DNA of 64,000 nt from Chitinophagaceae bacterium (GCA_016721385.1 JADKIE010000002.1:806001-870000); one strand, 5' to 3'. Shown: positions 49,401 to 59,486, numbered from the stretch's first letter. The notes: generated from the sequence alone by a model not told the origin. Made by a program: numbers and translations.

Positions 49401-50005
49401 TTATTTTAGTTCTGCTAAGATAATTTTCTTTTGTTGCAATGTGATCTTCATTGCCTTTTCTCTAACCTTTGGGTCAGTGTTGTTTATTAGGGCAAAATAC
49501 TCAACAGGAACTACCTGCCACGATAAGCCATATTTGTCTTTACACCAACCACAGGAACTTTCTTGTCCACCATTTTTAGTTAATGCATTCCAATAATAAT
49601 CTGTTTCAGCTTGGTCTTTTGTGTTAATAACCAAAGAAACTGACTCATTAAATTTTTGAAATGGACCTGCAGCTAAAATGCTTAATTCCATACCAGCAAT
49701 TTCAATAATAGCAGTTTCAAAGTTTCCGCCCCCCGCTTCTGGTGGGTTTGTGTATTTGTGATGTTCTTTTAGTTTACCATCTTTAAATATTGAAAGATAA
49801 TAGTCGGCAACAGCTTTAGCGTCTGTAGTTTCGACCCAAATCGAAGGTGTTATTTTTGAGTAATTATATTTTTATTCATTTTGTTGGTGTCATTTGTCAC
49901 TACAGTTTGGTTGACTGCTTTGTCAGCGTTATTCGACTGACTTGAATTTGAGCAAGAGGTTGTCAACCCAATAATAATTGCTCCAAGAAGTAAATAGTTA
50001 TTCAT
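49401..50005 (-). CDS. VOC/PhnB-like lipoprotein (cassette unit 4, frameshifted)
   Basis: From ATG 50005 the frame reads MNNYLLLGAIIIGLTTSC, a lipobox (L-T-T-S-C), then a polar linker, and, with one A restored near 49850, the VOC domain: ITPSIWVETTDAKAVADYYLSIFKDGKL, FETAIIEIAGMELSILAAGP, YYWNALTKNGGQESSCGWCKDKYGLSWQVVP and the C-terminal helix. This is the PhnB/3-demethylubiquinone-methyltransferase-like clade (DUF-type glyoxalase). A lipoprotein anchor on such a domain is uncommon. The unit is bounded by GTTATGGGCA (49387-49396) and TGCCCATAAC (50056-50065), exact complements. Confidence 0.75.
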
Positions 50006-50065
50006 TTTTTTATATTAAGTCTTGTTTGTTTATTTGTTAACTGTTTTTGTAAAATTGCCCATAAC

Positions 50066-50290
50066 TCTTAAATATACGCAACTATTTTTTTATTTTATTA
50101 ACCAGTAACACCATGGTTATTAATTAACGCAACTACCTGCTTACACACTTGGCCAGGGAAAGAGACATTGCTAGGAAAAAAATTTAATGTTTTTAAAGCA
50201 AGCTATACAATATGTTGCAGGTACACCAACGCACTATTTGCCATGCTTCGATACCTGCTATGGCAGTCTACCTGCGGCGGCGAAGGGGCT
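50066..50290 (-). repeat. Type I spacer, copy C
   Basis: After AAC: TCTTAAATATACGCAACTAT, AT-rich block, TGCTTACACACTTGGCCAGG, then about 100 bases (50190-50290) nearly identical to 53020-53127 in copy E, including GCAGGTA...TACCTGC, a 7-bp hairpin. It precedes the RsgA unit without a recognisable end core. Confidence 0.7.
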
Positions 50291-50376
50291 TATGCACCTG
50301 ATTCGTTAATTTAGTTTATTACGAGTATTTGCTATATTGCTTTAGTCAATAAATGCTTTAGAGAATATTTTGATTG

Positions 50377-51440
50377 TTACTTTTTTCTATTGATGTCTTT
50401 TTTGTAATTCTTGATAATTTTTCCTAAATCTTTGTCTTTTTTCCGTCTCTCTGTAATTGTTGATTCAAAATAGGCTTTCTCTTTTTCCATTTTAAGATAA
50501 TTTTCGTAGGAGGCGATATCTATTTGTCCTTTTTCAACTGCTTCAATAACCCGGCAGCCAATCTCATTAGTATGAGTGCAATCCTTATATTTACAATCTC
50601 TAGAAAGTTTGATAATTTCCTCAAAGGTAATTTCAAGTCCGCTAGCTGAATCTGCAATACCGACCTCTCTCATTCCGGGGTTATCAATTAAGATACCCCC
50701 ATTTTCAAGTATAATTAATTCCCTATGGCTTGTAATGTGTTTTCCTTTATTTGTACTCGTACTTATACTATCGGTTTTCATCAGGGTTTCACCAGAAAGG
50801 TTATTCAACAGTGTGGATTTTCCAACACCCGAAGAGCCAAGCATACAACAGGTTTTTCCCTTTTTATAAATGAATTTATTGCTTCATATCCGCTCTGCGT
50901 TTCATTACTCACCGCAATAACAGGAACATGTTTAATCCGTGACTTTAGCCTGTCTAAAATTTCAGCAAGCTGGAGTTCATTTATTAAATCAGTTTTGGTC
51001 AATATAATTACCGGACTTACTTTAGATGAATTACAAATAGTCAGATATCTTTCGATCCTATTAATACTAAAATCCCTGTCAACAGCTTGTACTAGAAATG
51101 CATAATCAATATTGGTTGCTATAATCTGAATCTCTCCAAATTGTCCTACAGCTTTTCTTTTAATAACTGACCATCTTGGTAGTATTTTATGAATGATGGC
51201 AAAATCAGATGAGTATGTTGCCAGTGAAACCCAATCACCTACCGCTGGAAAATCTTCACGGCTTTTTGCAGAAAAACGCATATTACCAGTTATCTCGCTT
51301 TCGAATTCTCCTTTAATTGTTCTGACAATATATCGCTCCCTATGTTCCGAGATAACTCTTCCAACATCAAAATTGGTTAAGGCGTGTTCAATTCTGAATG
51401 CTTCAAGTTTGTCATTATATCCCAAATCTTCTAATGTCAT
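50377..51440 (-). CDS. rsgA: Ribosome small-subunit-dependent GTPase A (cassette unit 5, frameshifted)
   Basis: RsgA is a circularly permuted GTPase that matures the 30S subunit. The first frame carries the OB domain (RERYIVRTIKGEFESEITGNMRF, PAVGDWV) and G4-type ILTKTDL. Restoring one A near 50855 joins it to the second frame: MLGSSGVGKSTLLNNL (G1), IDNPGMREVG (G3) and the zinc site C-x6-C-x-H-x5-C in CKYKDCTHTNEIGC (spacing approximate). Complete otherwise. The upstream side has the unit core ...GCCAAC (51528-51533) and a type I spacer; the downstream core is missing. A second, essential-type rsgA may exist elsewhere in the genome. Confidence 0.85.
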
Positions 51441-51533
51441 GTCTGTGCAAAATTATTTAATGTCGGCTTGCAGGTCCATTTCTTATCACTCAGTTGTGGT
51501 ATGGCAATGTCGGTATATAGCCTGACCGCCAAC

Positions 51534-51704
51534 TCTTAAATATACGCAACTATTTTTTTATTTTATTAATCAGTAACACCATCGTTATTATTTAACGCAA
51601 CAACCTGCTTACACACTTGCCCGGGGAAAGGGACGTTGCTGAAGAAAAGATAGGCAGTATGGTTTTAACGCTTGTTTCGTTTGCCACGAACCAAGGCTGA
51701 GGCG
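51534..51704 (-). repeat. Type I spacer, copy D
   Basis: After AAC: TCTTAAATATACGCAACTAT, AT-rich block, ACCTGCTTACACACTTGCCC, GATAGGCAGTATGG, GCTTGTTTCGT and ACCAAGGCTGAGGCGT. About the same length as copy A, with the same order of blocks. Confidence 0.75.
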
Positions 51705-51714
51705 TTCGTACTTA

Positions 51715-52848
51715 CTACTTTGTCTGCCAAAAACTGTTTGGATTGTTTGTCTTCAAGTAAGTGAAAGTCGTTCCTGTTTTTGTGTTAGTGCTTTCTGACT
51801 TGTCTGGTTTTTGTTGAAACGCATCTAATGGCAACAATTCAACAAATGTAATTTTCTTACCTTCTTTCCAGGTTTCTGTGTCGTATTCACTTACTAACGG
51901 GCATTGTAATCGGTATAAATTCTTTGCCATATAATTGTATAAGTACTCTTGTTTTGTCGTACTTGATTTATTATTCCAATTTGCGTCGGGGTTTAAAATA
52001 ATTGGTTTGTCATTTATAATTCTTTCTCTCACTTCTTCAATACTCAATAGTTCACCCTTTTCATTCATCACATAAGCATTGTTAGTAGGGTCTATCCAAA
52101 TCCATTTATTTTCCTTTGGCAGATACACTGAATTAATAACGTGGCAATCGTCAAATATAGAGTCTTTTGGCATACAAGTTATAAACCGTGATTTAAAACC
52201 CATAGACAAATAGCACTCGTTTAAAACCGTTGATAGTCCTCTACAATTTAGCCCTCTTACTTCTTTTTTACACTGAGCAATCATACTCATCGCATTTTTA
52301 ATAGTTGGGTTTTCGTGGTTGCCGTCATGAGGTATTAAGTTATGTATCCAATGTAATAAGTTCAGAATTTTTGAAACGTCATTCCCATAACCTGCAATAG
52401 AATCTAAATTGAACCCTTTTCTTAGAGCTGCAAGATTAGGGTTGCTTTGGTCTTGGTAAGTAAATTTTGGAATTTCTCTATTGTCATTAAAATTGTACTT
52501 TGATGCCCCTTTTAGTTTGTCAAGATAGCTCGGTTTAAAAGCTATTTGCGTAAGAGCTTTTGCCGTGTCATTCAAGAGTATAATGAAATCAAACTTTGTC
52601 TTGGTTGTAATTTTAACAGAGATAGAATCTTTGTCTGTATAAAAAGTAACCACTTTTCCTTTTGATGAAGTTGTATAAATGTCGGGCTTAATTTCTGGCG
52701 AAATAGTCCAAGCATTTTTAATAAAATCACTTCCGTCTCGAATGTCAACAGATACAGAAGTTGCTTTAATTGTTTTTAGTTTTCTCTGTGCAGATAAAAG
52801 TTGCCCAAAAAAAAACGATAAAAATAATAATGATATTTTCGCTGTCAT
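51715..52848 (-). CDS. Exported transglutaminase-like protein (cassette unit 6)
   Basis: 377 residues with a signal peptide (MTAKISLLFLSFFFGQLLSA-Q). A transglutaminase/peptidase-like core lies at about residues 165-260: NLLHWIHNLI, RGLNCRGLSTVLNECYLSMG (catalytic Cys), DDCHVINSVYLP (His) and WIWIDPTNN (Asp). The first 150 residues are strand-rich. It could cleave or cross-link peptides in the envelope; the substrate is unknown. The start-side core ACGCCCAAC is present (52903-52911), but the end-side core is only partly kept (GGCGT near 51701). Confidence 0.8.
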   Translation of the reverse strand: MTAKISLLFLSFFFGQLLSAQRKLKTIKATSVSVDIRDGSDFIKNAWTISPEIKPDIYTTSSKGKVVTFYTDKDSISVKITTKTKFDFIILLNDTAKALTQIAFKPSYLDKLKGASKYNFNDNREIPKFTYQDQSNPNLAALRKGFNLDSIAGYGNDVSKILNLLHWIHNLIPHDGNHENPTIKNAMSMIAQCKKEVRGLNCRGLSTVLNECYLSMGFKSRFITCMPKDSIFDDCHVINSVYLPKENKWIWIDPTNNAYVMNEKGELLSIEEVRERIINDKPIILNPDANWNNKSSTTKQEYLYNYMAKNLYRLQCPLVSEYDTETWKEGKKITFVELLPLDAFQQKPDKSESTNTKTGTTFTYLKTNNPNSFWQTK

Positions 52849-52911
52849 ATTTTTTTATTTATGATTCAGAAACTTGGAAGTTGCAGGTAGTTATCTGGTA
52901 TTACGCCCAAC

Positions 52912-53300
52912 TCTTAAATATACGCAACTATTTTTTTATTTTATTAACCAGTAACACCATGGTTATTAATTAACACAACACTCTGCTTACGCACTTGGCC
53001 AGGGAAAGAGGCATTGCTAGGAAAAATTTTTAATGTTTTTAAAGCAAGCTATACAATATGTTGCAGGTACGCCAACGCACTATTTGCTATGCTTCGATAC
53101 CTGCTACGGCAGTCTACCTACGGCGGCGTACTGCCTGCTTACACACTTGGCCGGGAAGAGAGACTTTGCTGAGAAAAAGTTAGGCAGTATGGTTTTTAAT
53201 GCTTGTTTCGTGAACCACGAACCAAGGCTGAGGAACTAAAACCCGGATTTGCAATTTGCTGAAGCTTGGCTTGTTAAGCCTAACTTGCATAAACCCCCAT
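52912..53300 (-). repeat. Type I spacer, copy E (double)
   Basis: Two type I segments in tandem. The first matches copy C, including the GCAGGTA/TACCTGC hairpin. The second starts TACTGCCTGCTTACACACTT and matches the tail of copies A and D; its TACTGCCT pairs with AGGCAGTA about 55 bases on. It ends with a small hairpin (GGCTTGTTAAGCC) and CATAAACCCCCAT before the unit-7 core. Confidence 0.7.
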
Positions 53301-53381
53301 GTTGGGCGTTTGTACTTATAATAATGCAATTTGAATTGGCTAAATTATTTTGTTGCTGCCTTATCAAAATAAAAAATTACT

Positions 53382-53846
53382 TCATCTAAAAAAAGGAGTA
53401 AATCTTTTCCAAACATCATTTATTAAATCATCATAATTATTATCATTGACACTATTAATATTTTTTATTTCACAAACATTCCCCATCCCAATTCCTTGAA
53501 AATTTACCTCTTTCCATGGTGTAGATGAAACTTCAATAATCTTATGCAGTGGCGTAGCAGCAATTATTCTTACATTTCTATAAAATCTATGTTTCTCACG
53601 AGTTTTGTCTTCCTTCGCTTGTGAATTGTCTGTAGGACTAACCAAATGCGTAAATACTTTTTTTAGACCAATTTTTTGAAATAATAGAATGATTTCCCCT
53701 TCTTGAGGGCTTCCAGCATTGGTTTCATGTATATCTGGAAAATAAAGTTGAAAATTGTCGCTTGGGACTAAAATATAAGAGTCTTCTGTTGGGCTACTAA
53801 CATTCTTTATCCACTTAATGTCAATTGGCTTAAATTGGTTAAACAT
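53382..53846 (-). CDS. Uncharacterised cytosolic protein (cassette unit 7)
   Basis: 154 residues, no signal or membrane segment, starting MFNQFKPIDIKWIKNVSSPTED. Mixed strand/helix composition with GEIILLFQKIGLKKVFTHLVSP and RIIAATPLHKIIEVSSTPWKEVNF. No family is recognised. The unit is bounded by GTTGGGCGT (53301-53309) and ACGCCCAAC (53876-53884), exact reverse complements and the form closest to the textbook GTTRRRY core. Confidence 0.55.
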   Translation of the reverse strand: MFNQFKPIDIKWIKNVSSPTEDSYILVPSDNFQLYFPDIHETNAGSPQEGEIILLFQKIGLKKVFTHLVSPTDNSQAKEDKTREKHRFYRNVRIIAATPLHKIIEVSSTPWKEVNFQGIGMGNVCEIKNINSVNDNNYDDLINDVWKRFTPFFR

Positions 53847-53884
53847 AATTTAAAAAATGAAGTTGCTTTAGAATGACGCCCAAC

Positions 53885-54090
53885 TCTTAAATATACGAAA
53901 CTATTTCTTTATTTTATTAATCAGCTACACCATTACTTAACGCAATGGTCTACTTACACACTTGACCAGGAAGAGAGACTTTGCTGAGAAAAGAACACCT
54001 CCAGGCTGTTGTTGCTACGCCAGCACTCTTCGCCTACACTTCGATACACAACAACGGCATACTGTTAGCTACCAACAACGGCAAAAAAAA
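53885..54090 (-). repeat. Type I spacer, copy F, at the border with the defence operon
   Basis: After AAC: TCTTAAATATACGAAACTAT, AT-rich block, CTACTTACACACTTGACCAG, then R1-related text (GTTGTTGCTACGCCAGCACT ... CGATACACAACAACGGC). The array ends here. The 147 bases to the mcrC stop hold nothing recognised. Confidence 0.7.
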
Positions 54091-54237
54091 GTCTATATTT
54101 TAACTGGCAACTTTATCCCTACTTTATAAATGTTTTTATAACCAATAATTGGTGTTTCTTTTAAGATTGAAGAGTTTTTACAAAAATCATTTCACTAAAT
54201 CCATTATTTATATCTGGATAAACAATTAGGCAGTCAA

Positions 54238-55440
54238 TTAATTTATCATTTCTATTTTTAATTCATTATAAACTTTATCCAATCTTGCATAACCTGCAAC
54301 TTGCCTGATGTCGTTATGATTTTTACCATATATGTACACTGGTGTATATTTTGCATCTACTATCATTTGTATACCATCGGTATTAACGATAAAATCTAAT
54401 TCGTTTCCATAGGTACTAAAGTGATATTGCACTGCTTTGTTTTTTGGGAATAGTTTTTTTAAAAAATAGTATACATATAACTCAAAAAGTTTAGGCATAT
54501 CAATCCAATAAGGAGGCGTAGTTATTTTTGGGTGTGTTATGTTAGATATAGCATAACTATATCTTTTCAAAATCATTTTGGCAAGCTGTATTCCTTCTTT
54601 ATATTCTTTAAAAAAGGGATTGGCTTTATAGCTTTTTACTTCAGTTGCATTTACTTCATCGCTAACAAAAGTAAAAGCCGATCTACAATAATTAATAAGA
54701 TGCGTGCATAATCAAAGGAGCTACTAAATAATTTTTTGATGATTATCTATATACTGCTGCAAATACCAATGCTTTTTAAGTAACCTGTTTTCTAAAGAAT
54801 TAATACCAAACTCTTCAAATTGGCAAAAAGTACTTGTAAACTTATTTTTTAGAATGTTTTGCTTTATGTTTTGACTAACCAAAATTTTACCCTTAATCCT
54901 GCTGTTTAAATTTTGTTGTTTTTTGTAATACGATTTTTTAAGTCCTTTACGCACAATGGCTGCAAGCGTATTTAAAAATTTTACAATTAATAATGGGCTT
55001 AATAAATCTTCTACTTGTTCAATAGGCACTTCTGTAGCATCCAATCCACATGCACTAAAGTGTCAATTTCTTTATATAAAATCTACAGAAAGGCATTGGT
55101 TAAGCATAGCAAAATAATCTATAAAAACACTATTTCCATTATTGCTTTCATCGATTGTTTTATCAATTTCTTCCTCTTTTGTTAAGTGTTTTTCTACATC
55201 GCTTAATTTTGTATTAAGCTTAGGCATAATTGCTATAGAGCTATGGCCTTTCACTAACCAATCTACCCCTACATAATAATCTGCCTTTATTAAATAACCC
55301 CCTGGCTTTTCGTTTATAGTAAAACAGTACCTGTTTGTACTAGCACCAAAGAATTTTGATGTTAATAGATGACCTTCGGGAAAAGCTTTCTTTTCTAAAG
55401 GTAGCTCACAATGTTCCCAATATCGGTAATGCGTTATCAA
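54238..55440 (-). pseudogene. mcrC: McrC, specificity/nuclease subunit of a McrBC system (several frame breaks)
   Basis: McrC partners McrB to cut DNA with modified cytosine. The N-terminal frame has LLTSKFFGASTNRYCFTIN and GYLIKADYYVGVDWLVKG, a McrC hallmark. The middle frame has LLSPLLIVKFLNTLAAIVRKGLKK and SRIKGKILVSQNIKQN. The last has the PD-(D/E)xK nuclease: WIDMPKLFELYVYYFLKKLF, ELDFIV and VDAKY. Four frame changes are needed; one fits GGG to GG near 55030 and one fits loss of a TA unit near 55075, so not all are homopolymer errors. Stops also lie between the middle and last frames. It overlaps mcrB by four bases. Confidence 0.75.
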
Positions 55441-57386
55441 GCCATGTATTGTTTAAGGTCAATTATTTTTTCTTTGGCACTTGCTTTAAGCACTCCATCT
55501 TTAATGTACTCTTCTAAAATCGGAATTATTTCATATTTAAGGCGTATAGCAATACTGCCTTTTTCGTCAGATTTATCAATAAAATACGAATGCCCCAGCC
55601 ACACATCCTCTGGTTCAAATTCTTCCGATAATGTTTCTGCTCTTTGCAAGGTTGCTGTATTATTAGCTTGATATTCATCATAGTTGCTAATAAATAAACT
55701 GCTTACTATTTTAAAGAGTTTACCATCAAATTTTACGCCTTGCTCTGCCGATAAATCTTTAGGTAATACATCTACAAAAGCAAATCTTCTGCGAATGGCA
55801 TAATCAATATGCCCAACGCTACGGTCGGCAGTATTCATTGTGCCTATAATGTAAAGATTAGGAGGTAAAACCAATTTATTATCACCATCTATTTCATACA
55901 TACCTCCAAGCGATTCTCCTCGATATTCAAGTGAATAAATTAATTCGCCTAAAACTGATGAAAGATTTGCTCTATTAATTTCATCTATTATTAAAATATA
56001 ATTTTTTAATTCTATTTTAGCAGTAGCCAATTGTTCAAATCTAAGATTACTCTCCACAAGAAACTCTCTAAACATATTCAATACCCTTAAAAAATAAGTT
56101 GCATGTTGAATTGCTAATCCAGATAAGTTTTTATTCTTTTTATATCTTGCCTAACTAGGTTTTCGTCTAAAAGGCTTGTATAATATCTTTAAAAAGCATT
56201 CTATTTCCCCACAAGCTCCAACCTTCATTTCCTTTATATCTAAAAGCATCATCTTCTACATCAACTAAGTTTACATTATTAGTAAGCTTTAAAGTTGTTG
56301 TACCATCAGCAAGCTGTTCTCCTATTTTGTCAGCAAACAAATCAAAATATTCTCTTAGCTTTTTTTCTTTTGAAATATTTACTATATCCTTTTTACTATC
56401 ATCCCAATTTTTTTTAGCAAGCTCAGCAAACAAACCAAGTGTTTTGTTTACATTTTTATATTCAATTTTTTCCCCGTTTGATTCTGCAACTATTCCTCTT
56501 ACAAAGTCTTCATAAGTGTAACTTGGGTGAAATTGTATAATCTTTACCTGATCTTCATTTACATCTTGATGTGAAGTTTTTTTATTTTCAAAAATATATT
56601 TTGCAATTGCCGCTGCTCTTCGGTCATCATTATTAGCTGCAGGAGTTTTCCATTCTTTATTTTTGTAAAAATCAATAACTTTTGCAAATGTGGTAGTGGC
56701 TTCTGTTTCTGTAGATTTTTTTAACGTTACCGTTTTAGCAACTTCATCCACCTTTACAACTTCGTACTCTACATTTCCTGCAACTGTAGATATTTTATTT
56801 AGATCTTTTAATGTATTTATTATATCATTTTCGTTAATATCCAAATTATTTGTACCAATAATTTCTATTGCTAATTCTTTGGCTAGTTTTGTTTTACCGG
56901 TACCTGGAGGGCCTTGTAAAATAATTTGTTTTTTAAATTTAAGTAACGAAAGTAAATTGTCCATTTGTTTATTTTTAATTAAATTATCATATAAGGCTTT
57001 AATAAACTTGTATGAATCTGTTTGTAGATTTTTAAATGTTGTAAGGTGCCTTGAGGTTGCGGAAAACTTTCAGTTGAATTTATGAATTGTAACACTTCAA
57101 CATTTCTGTACCATTCATTTAAATATTTTTCGGTAAGCGTCTTGTCTTGATAAGCTTCTTTATCTAGAACCTTACATAATGCAATAGGTTTAGACCCTTC
57201 TCTTACCAATACTATGTCATATTGTAATAATCCAGAGCCATTGTCATTTTTAAAATAATAACATTGTATATCCTCCCAATCACCAGTACCAATAACTGGC
57301 TGATGCTCCTGCAACATCTTAATTGAATCAATTTGTGTATTCCCTCGACCGTGTGGTAAATACATTTGAATGTGCCAAAATCTCAT
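55437..57386 (-). CDS. mcrB: McrB-type AAA+ GTPase with N-terminal EVE-like reader region (three frameshifts)
   Basis: About 650 codons. The first 120 residues (MRFWHIQMYLPHGRGN, VIGTGDWEDIQCYYFKN, DIVLVREGSKPIALCKV, FPQPQGTLQ) form a small modified-base-reader-type domain. The AAA+ part has IILQGPPGTGKTKLAKELA (Walker A), IIQFHPSYTYEDFVRGI, ILIIDEINRANLSSVLGELIYSLE (Walker B) and IGTMNTADRSVGHIDYAIRRRF (sensor and arginine finger). Breaks near 57020, 56168 and 56130 are each repaired by one A or T in a run. It overlaps mcrC by four bases and follows the deaminase gene by eight. A restriction role is well supported; base specificity is not. Confidence 0.85.
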
Positions 57387-57394
57387 TCCTTAAC

Positions 57395-59412
57395 TTATTT
57401 GTTGTTGTATTGCTTAATCGTTTCCTTAATAAGTCCCAAAATTTCTTCATCACTCAAATTAGTTTCTTTGATAAAATCCCTAATTTCAGCATCATTAATT
57501 TTACTTAAAGCATTGTTCAATTCTTTTGCTATTTTTTGTTTTGGCTTTAATTCAAGAGTCATAGTTATTTCATCCTTATACGACATGAAATTATCGTAAA
57601 GTTCATGGTAAGTATTACCTATTGCGCCATAAAAAGGAATTAATTTTGGTTGAGTTTTTTCTTTGCCGCCTCTCAAAATTTGATCAACTGAAATACCTGG
57701 GTATGGGTCGATAAAAAATACTTTAGTTATGCCTAACTGATAAGCCTTCTTAGCACAAAGTTCACAAGGACTAGCAGTAGTAAATAAAAAACCTCCTTCA
57801 GCACCCATTCCTCCAATTTTTGTTATTTGTAACATCGCATTCTCTTCGGCATGAAGAGACCTTGTATGTACTTGATTAGCCTCTCCTTCAAAATGGTTAT
57901 GTACTGTTTTAAAACAAAACGAACAGTTCTTGCCATTTAAATCTTTTGAATTTGTATCATAAGAGTCTTTGAAATACTCTACTAACGCATCTTTAAAATT
58001 ACCAGGAGTGTTACCTTTATATTTATAAGAAGATGTTTCTGTCGCATTCCCCTTTTCAAATGGGCTATAATGAAGATTTTTATTAAGAGTTCCGGTTTTA
58101 TCAAAGAAATCAGTAACAGATCTTAAGTTACAAGGTGTATGACCTTTTGCAACATCATTCCATCCAACAGATTTTACATAGTATGCATTATCTGTTACTA
58201 CTGCGCCAACTTTTCTAGAAATACAACCAGAGTTTAGCTTTGCTGTATTTGCAATTTGCATTGCCCTTTCAGCAGAACTTGGTGTTATTAACTTAGTTGC
58301 TGTATTAATGAAACAAGTTTCATCAATTGTTCTTCCCTTGTAAAAAATCCATTTGAATTACCCTCAAAATGATCATCAACAAAATTTTTAAGTCCGTCAA
58401 CTTTTAAATTGAAAATATGGTAGTCACTTTTTTGAATACAATTTTCAACGTCAGGAGATGAAAATGTACCTTTAGAAAAATCCTTTGTTCGATATTCAAT
58501 TTCATCTAACTCTATAATTTGATTTATTACCTTTTCTCTTAAATTTTTATCCGCTATTTTAGTAAATAGCCTTTTATCAATTCGTTTTTTTGTGTTGCCG
58601 ATTACATCTTTAGTTGCTACCATGTAAAAAGCGGAGTACCTCTCTTTAAAAAACATTATTTCTAATGAGTTTCTTAGCGAATCAATAACTATTTTAGTTG
58701 GTTTGTTATCATTTATGACCCTTTTTGCTTTTATCAACCGATTTATTAAATTGGCAATAGAAAAAATATTACTAATATCATCTAAGCCTTTGCCAATTGC
58801 ATCTCCACATCTTCTTAAATTACAGGATACCCAATGAAGCATGCATCTATTTCGGTAATACCCCTCATTGCTTTCTAAACAGGCAAAAAGTTCTTCCTTT
58901 AAATTATTAAAGTCCTTATTAAAAAAAAGGGCGCCTAATTCTTTTAATTCATCGTCAGATTTTATTTCCGTAAATGGAGGGATTGCTTTTATTTTTTTTA
59001 TCAAAGAAGTATATTTTGAATCAATATCAATTACATCTTTTTTAATTTTAGCAACTAAATTTTGGTTGTTTTCTGATAGATTTTCTTTATAAAAGTTCGT
59101 TAAGAGATTTGATAAATCTTTTAAATTACCCCCATGCTTATGAAGTATGTAAAAAAGAAGCACATCTACATATCTAATTATCTCAAAAGGAACCCAATTA
59201 TCATTATGCCCTATGAAGTTTTTACAAATCGAATACTTACGCTTAAAAACTTCATCAGTAAATTCACTTTCAGCTCTCAGCCCTTTTGCCTCAAGAGTAG
59301 TAAAAGGGCCTGATAATAATTCGGCTATACGACTACAGCCCGACCCAGTTCTACCAGTCAAACCAATAACTGTAAAGTCTTTTCTTAACGAATAAAGTTT
59401 GTTTAAATCCAT
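57395..59412 (-). CDS. Anti-phage cytidine/dCMP deaminase with N-terminal P-loop domain (AvcD-like; frameshifted)
   Basis: One protein of about 672 residues split by one T missing at 58290-58291; the repaired bridge reads QLSLITPSSAERAMQIAN. The N-terminal part has a Walker A loop (GLTGRTGSG, residues 17-25) and a long helical region. The C-terminal part is a zinc deaminase: LNSGCISRKVGAVVTD, SLHAEENAMLQ (His and Glu of H-A-E) and TTASPCELCAKKAYQLG (P-C-x-x-C). This domain pair is that of AvcD-type anti-phage deaminases, which deplete dCTP/dCMP during infection. Known AvcD genes are held inactive by an upstream RNA (AvcI); here only 74 bases separate it from the next gene. An ordinary dCMP deaminase would lack the P-loop half. 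Confidence 0.8.
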
Positions 59413-59486
59413 AGGTCTAATTTTTAGGTTTAATATTATTACTTCATAGCTAAAGTAAATACACTAAATTTATATTATAAAAAAAT

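Noticed and set aside
46729..53884. CRISPR array made of the repeated spacers
   Set aside because: Repeats are 170-400 bases long, irregularly spaced and separated by whole genes; no short regular repeat-spacer unit exists.
45427..54090. Insertion sequence or composite transposon explaining the repeats
   Set aside because: No transposase-like frame was found, and the unit ends differ from unit to unit, unlike shared terminal inverted repeats.
58288..58300. Programmed frameshifting joining the two halves of the deaminase gene
   Set aside because: No slippery heptamer with downstream structure is evident, and the same one-base-loss pattern is seen in many unrelated genes here.
59413..59486. 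AvcI-type inhibitory RNA upstream of the deaminase gene
   Set aside because: The gap is only 74 bases, AT-rich and without a stable hairpin visible by eye; a longer RNA would have to overlap the DUF4411 gene.
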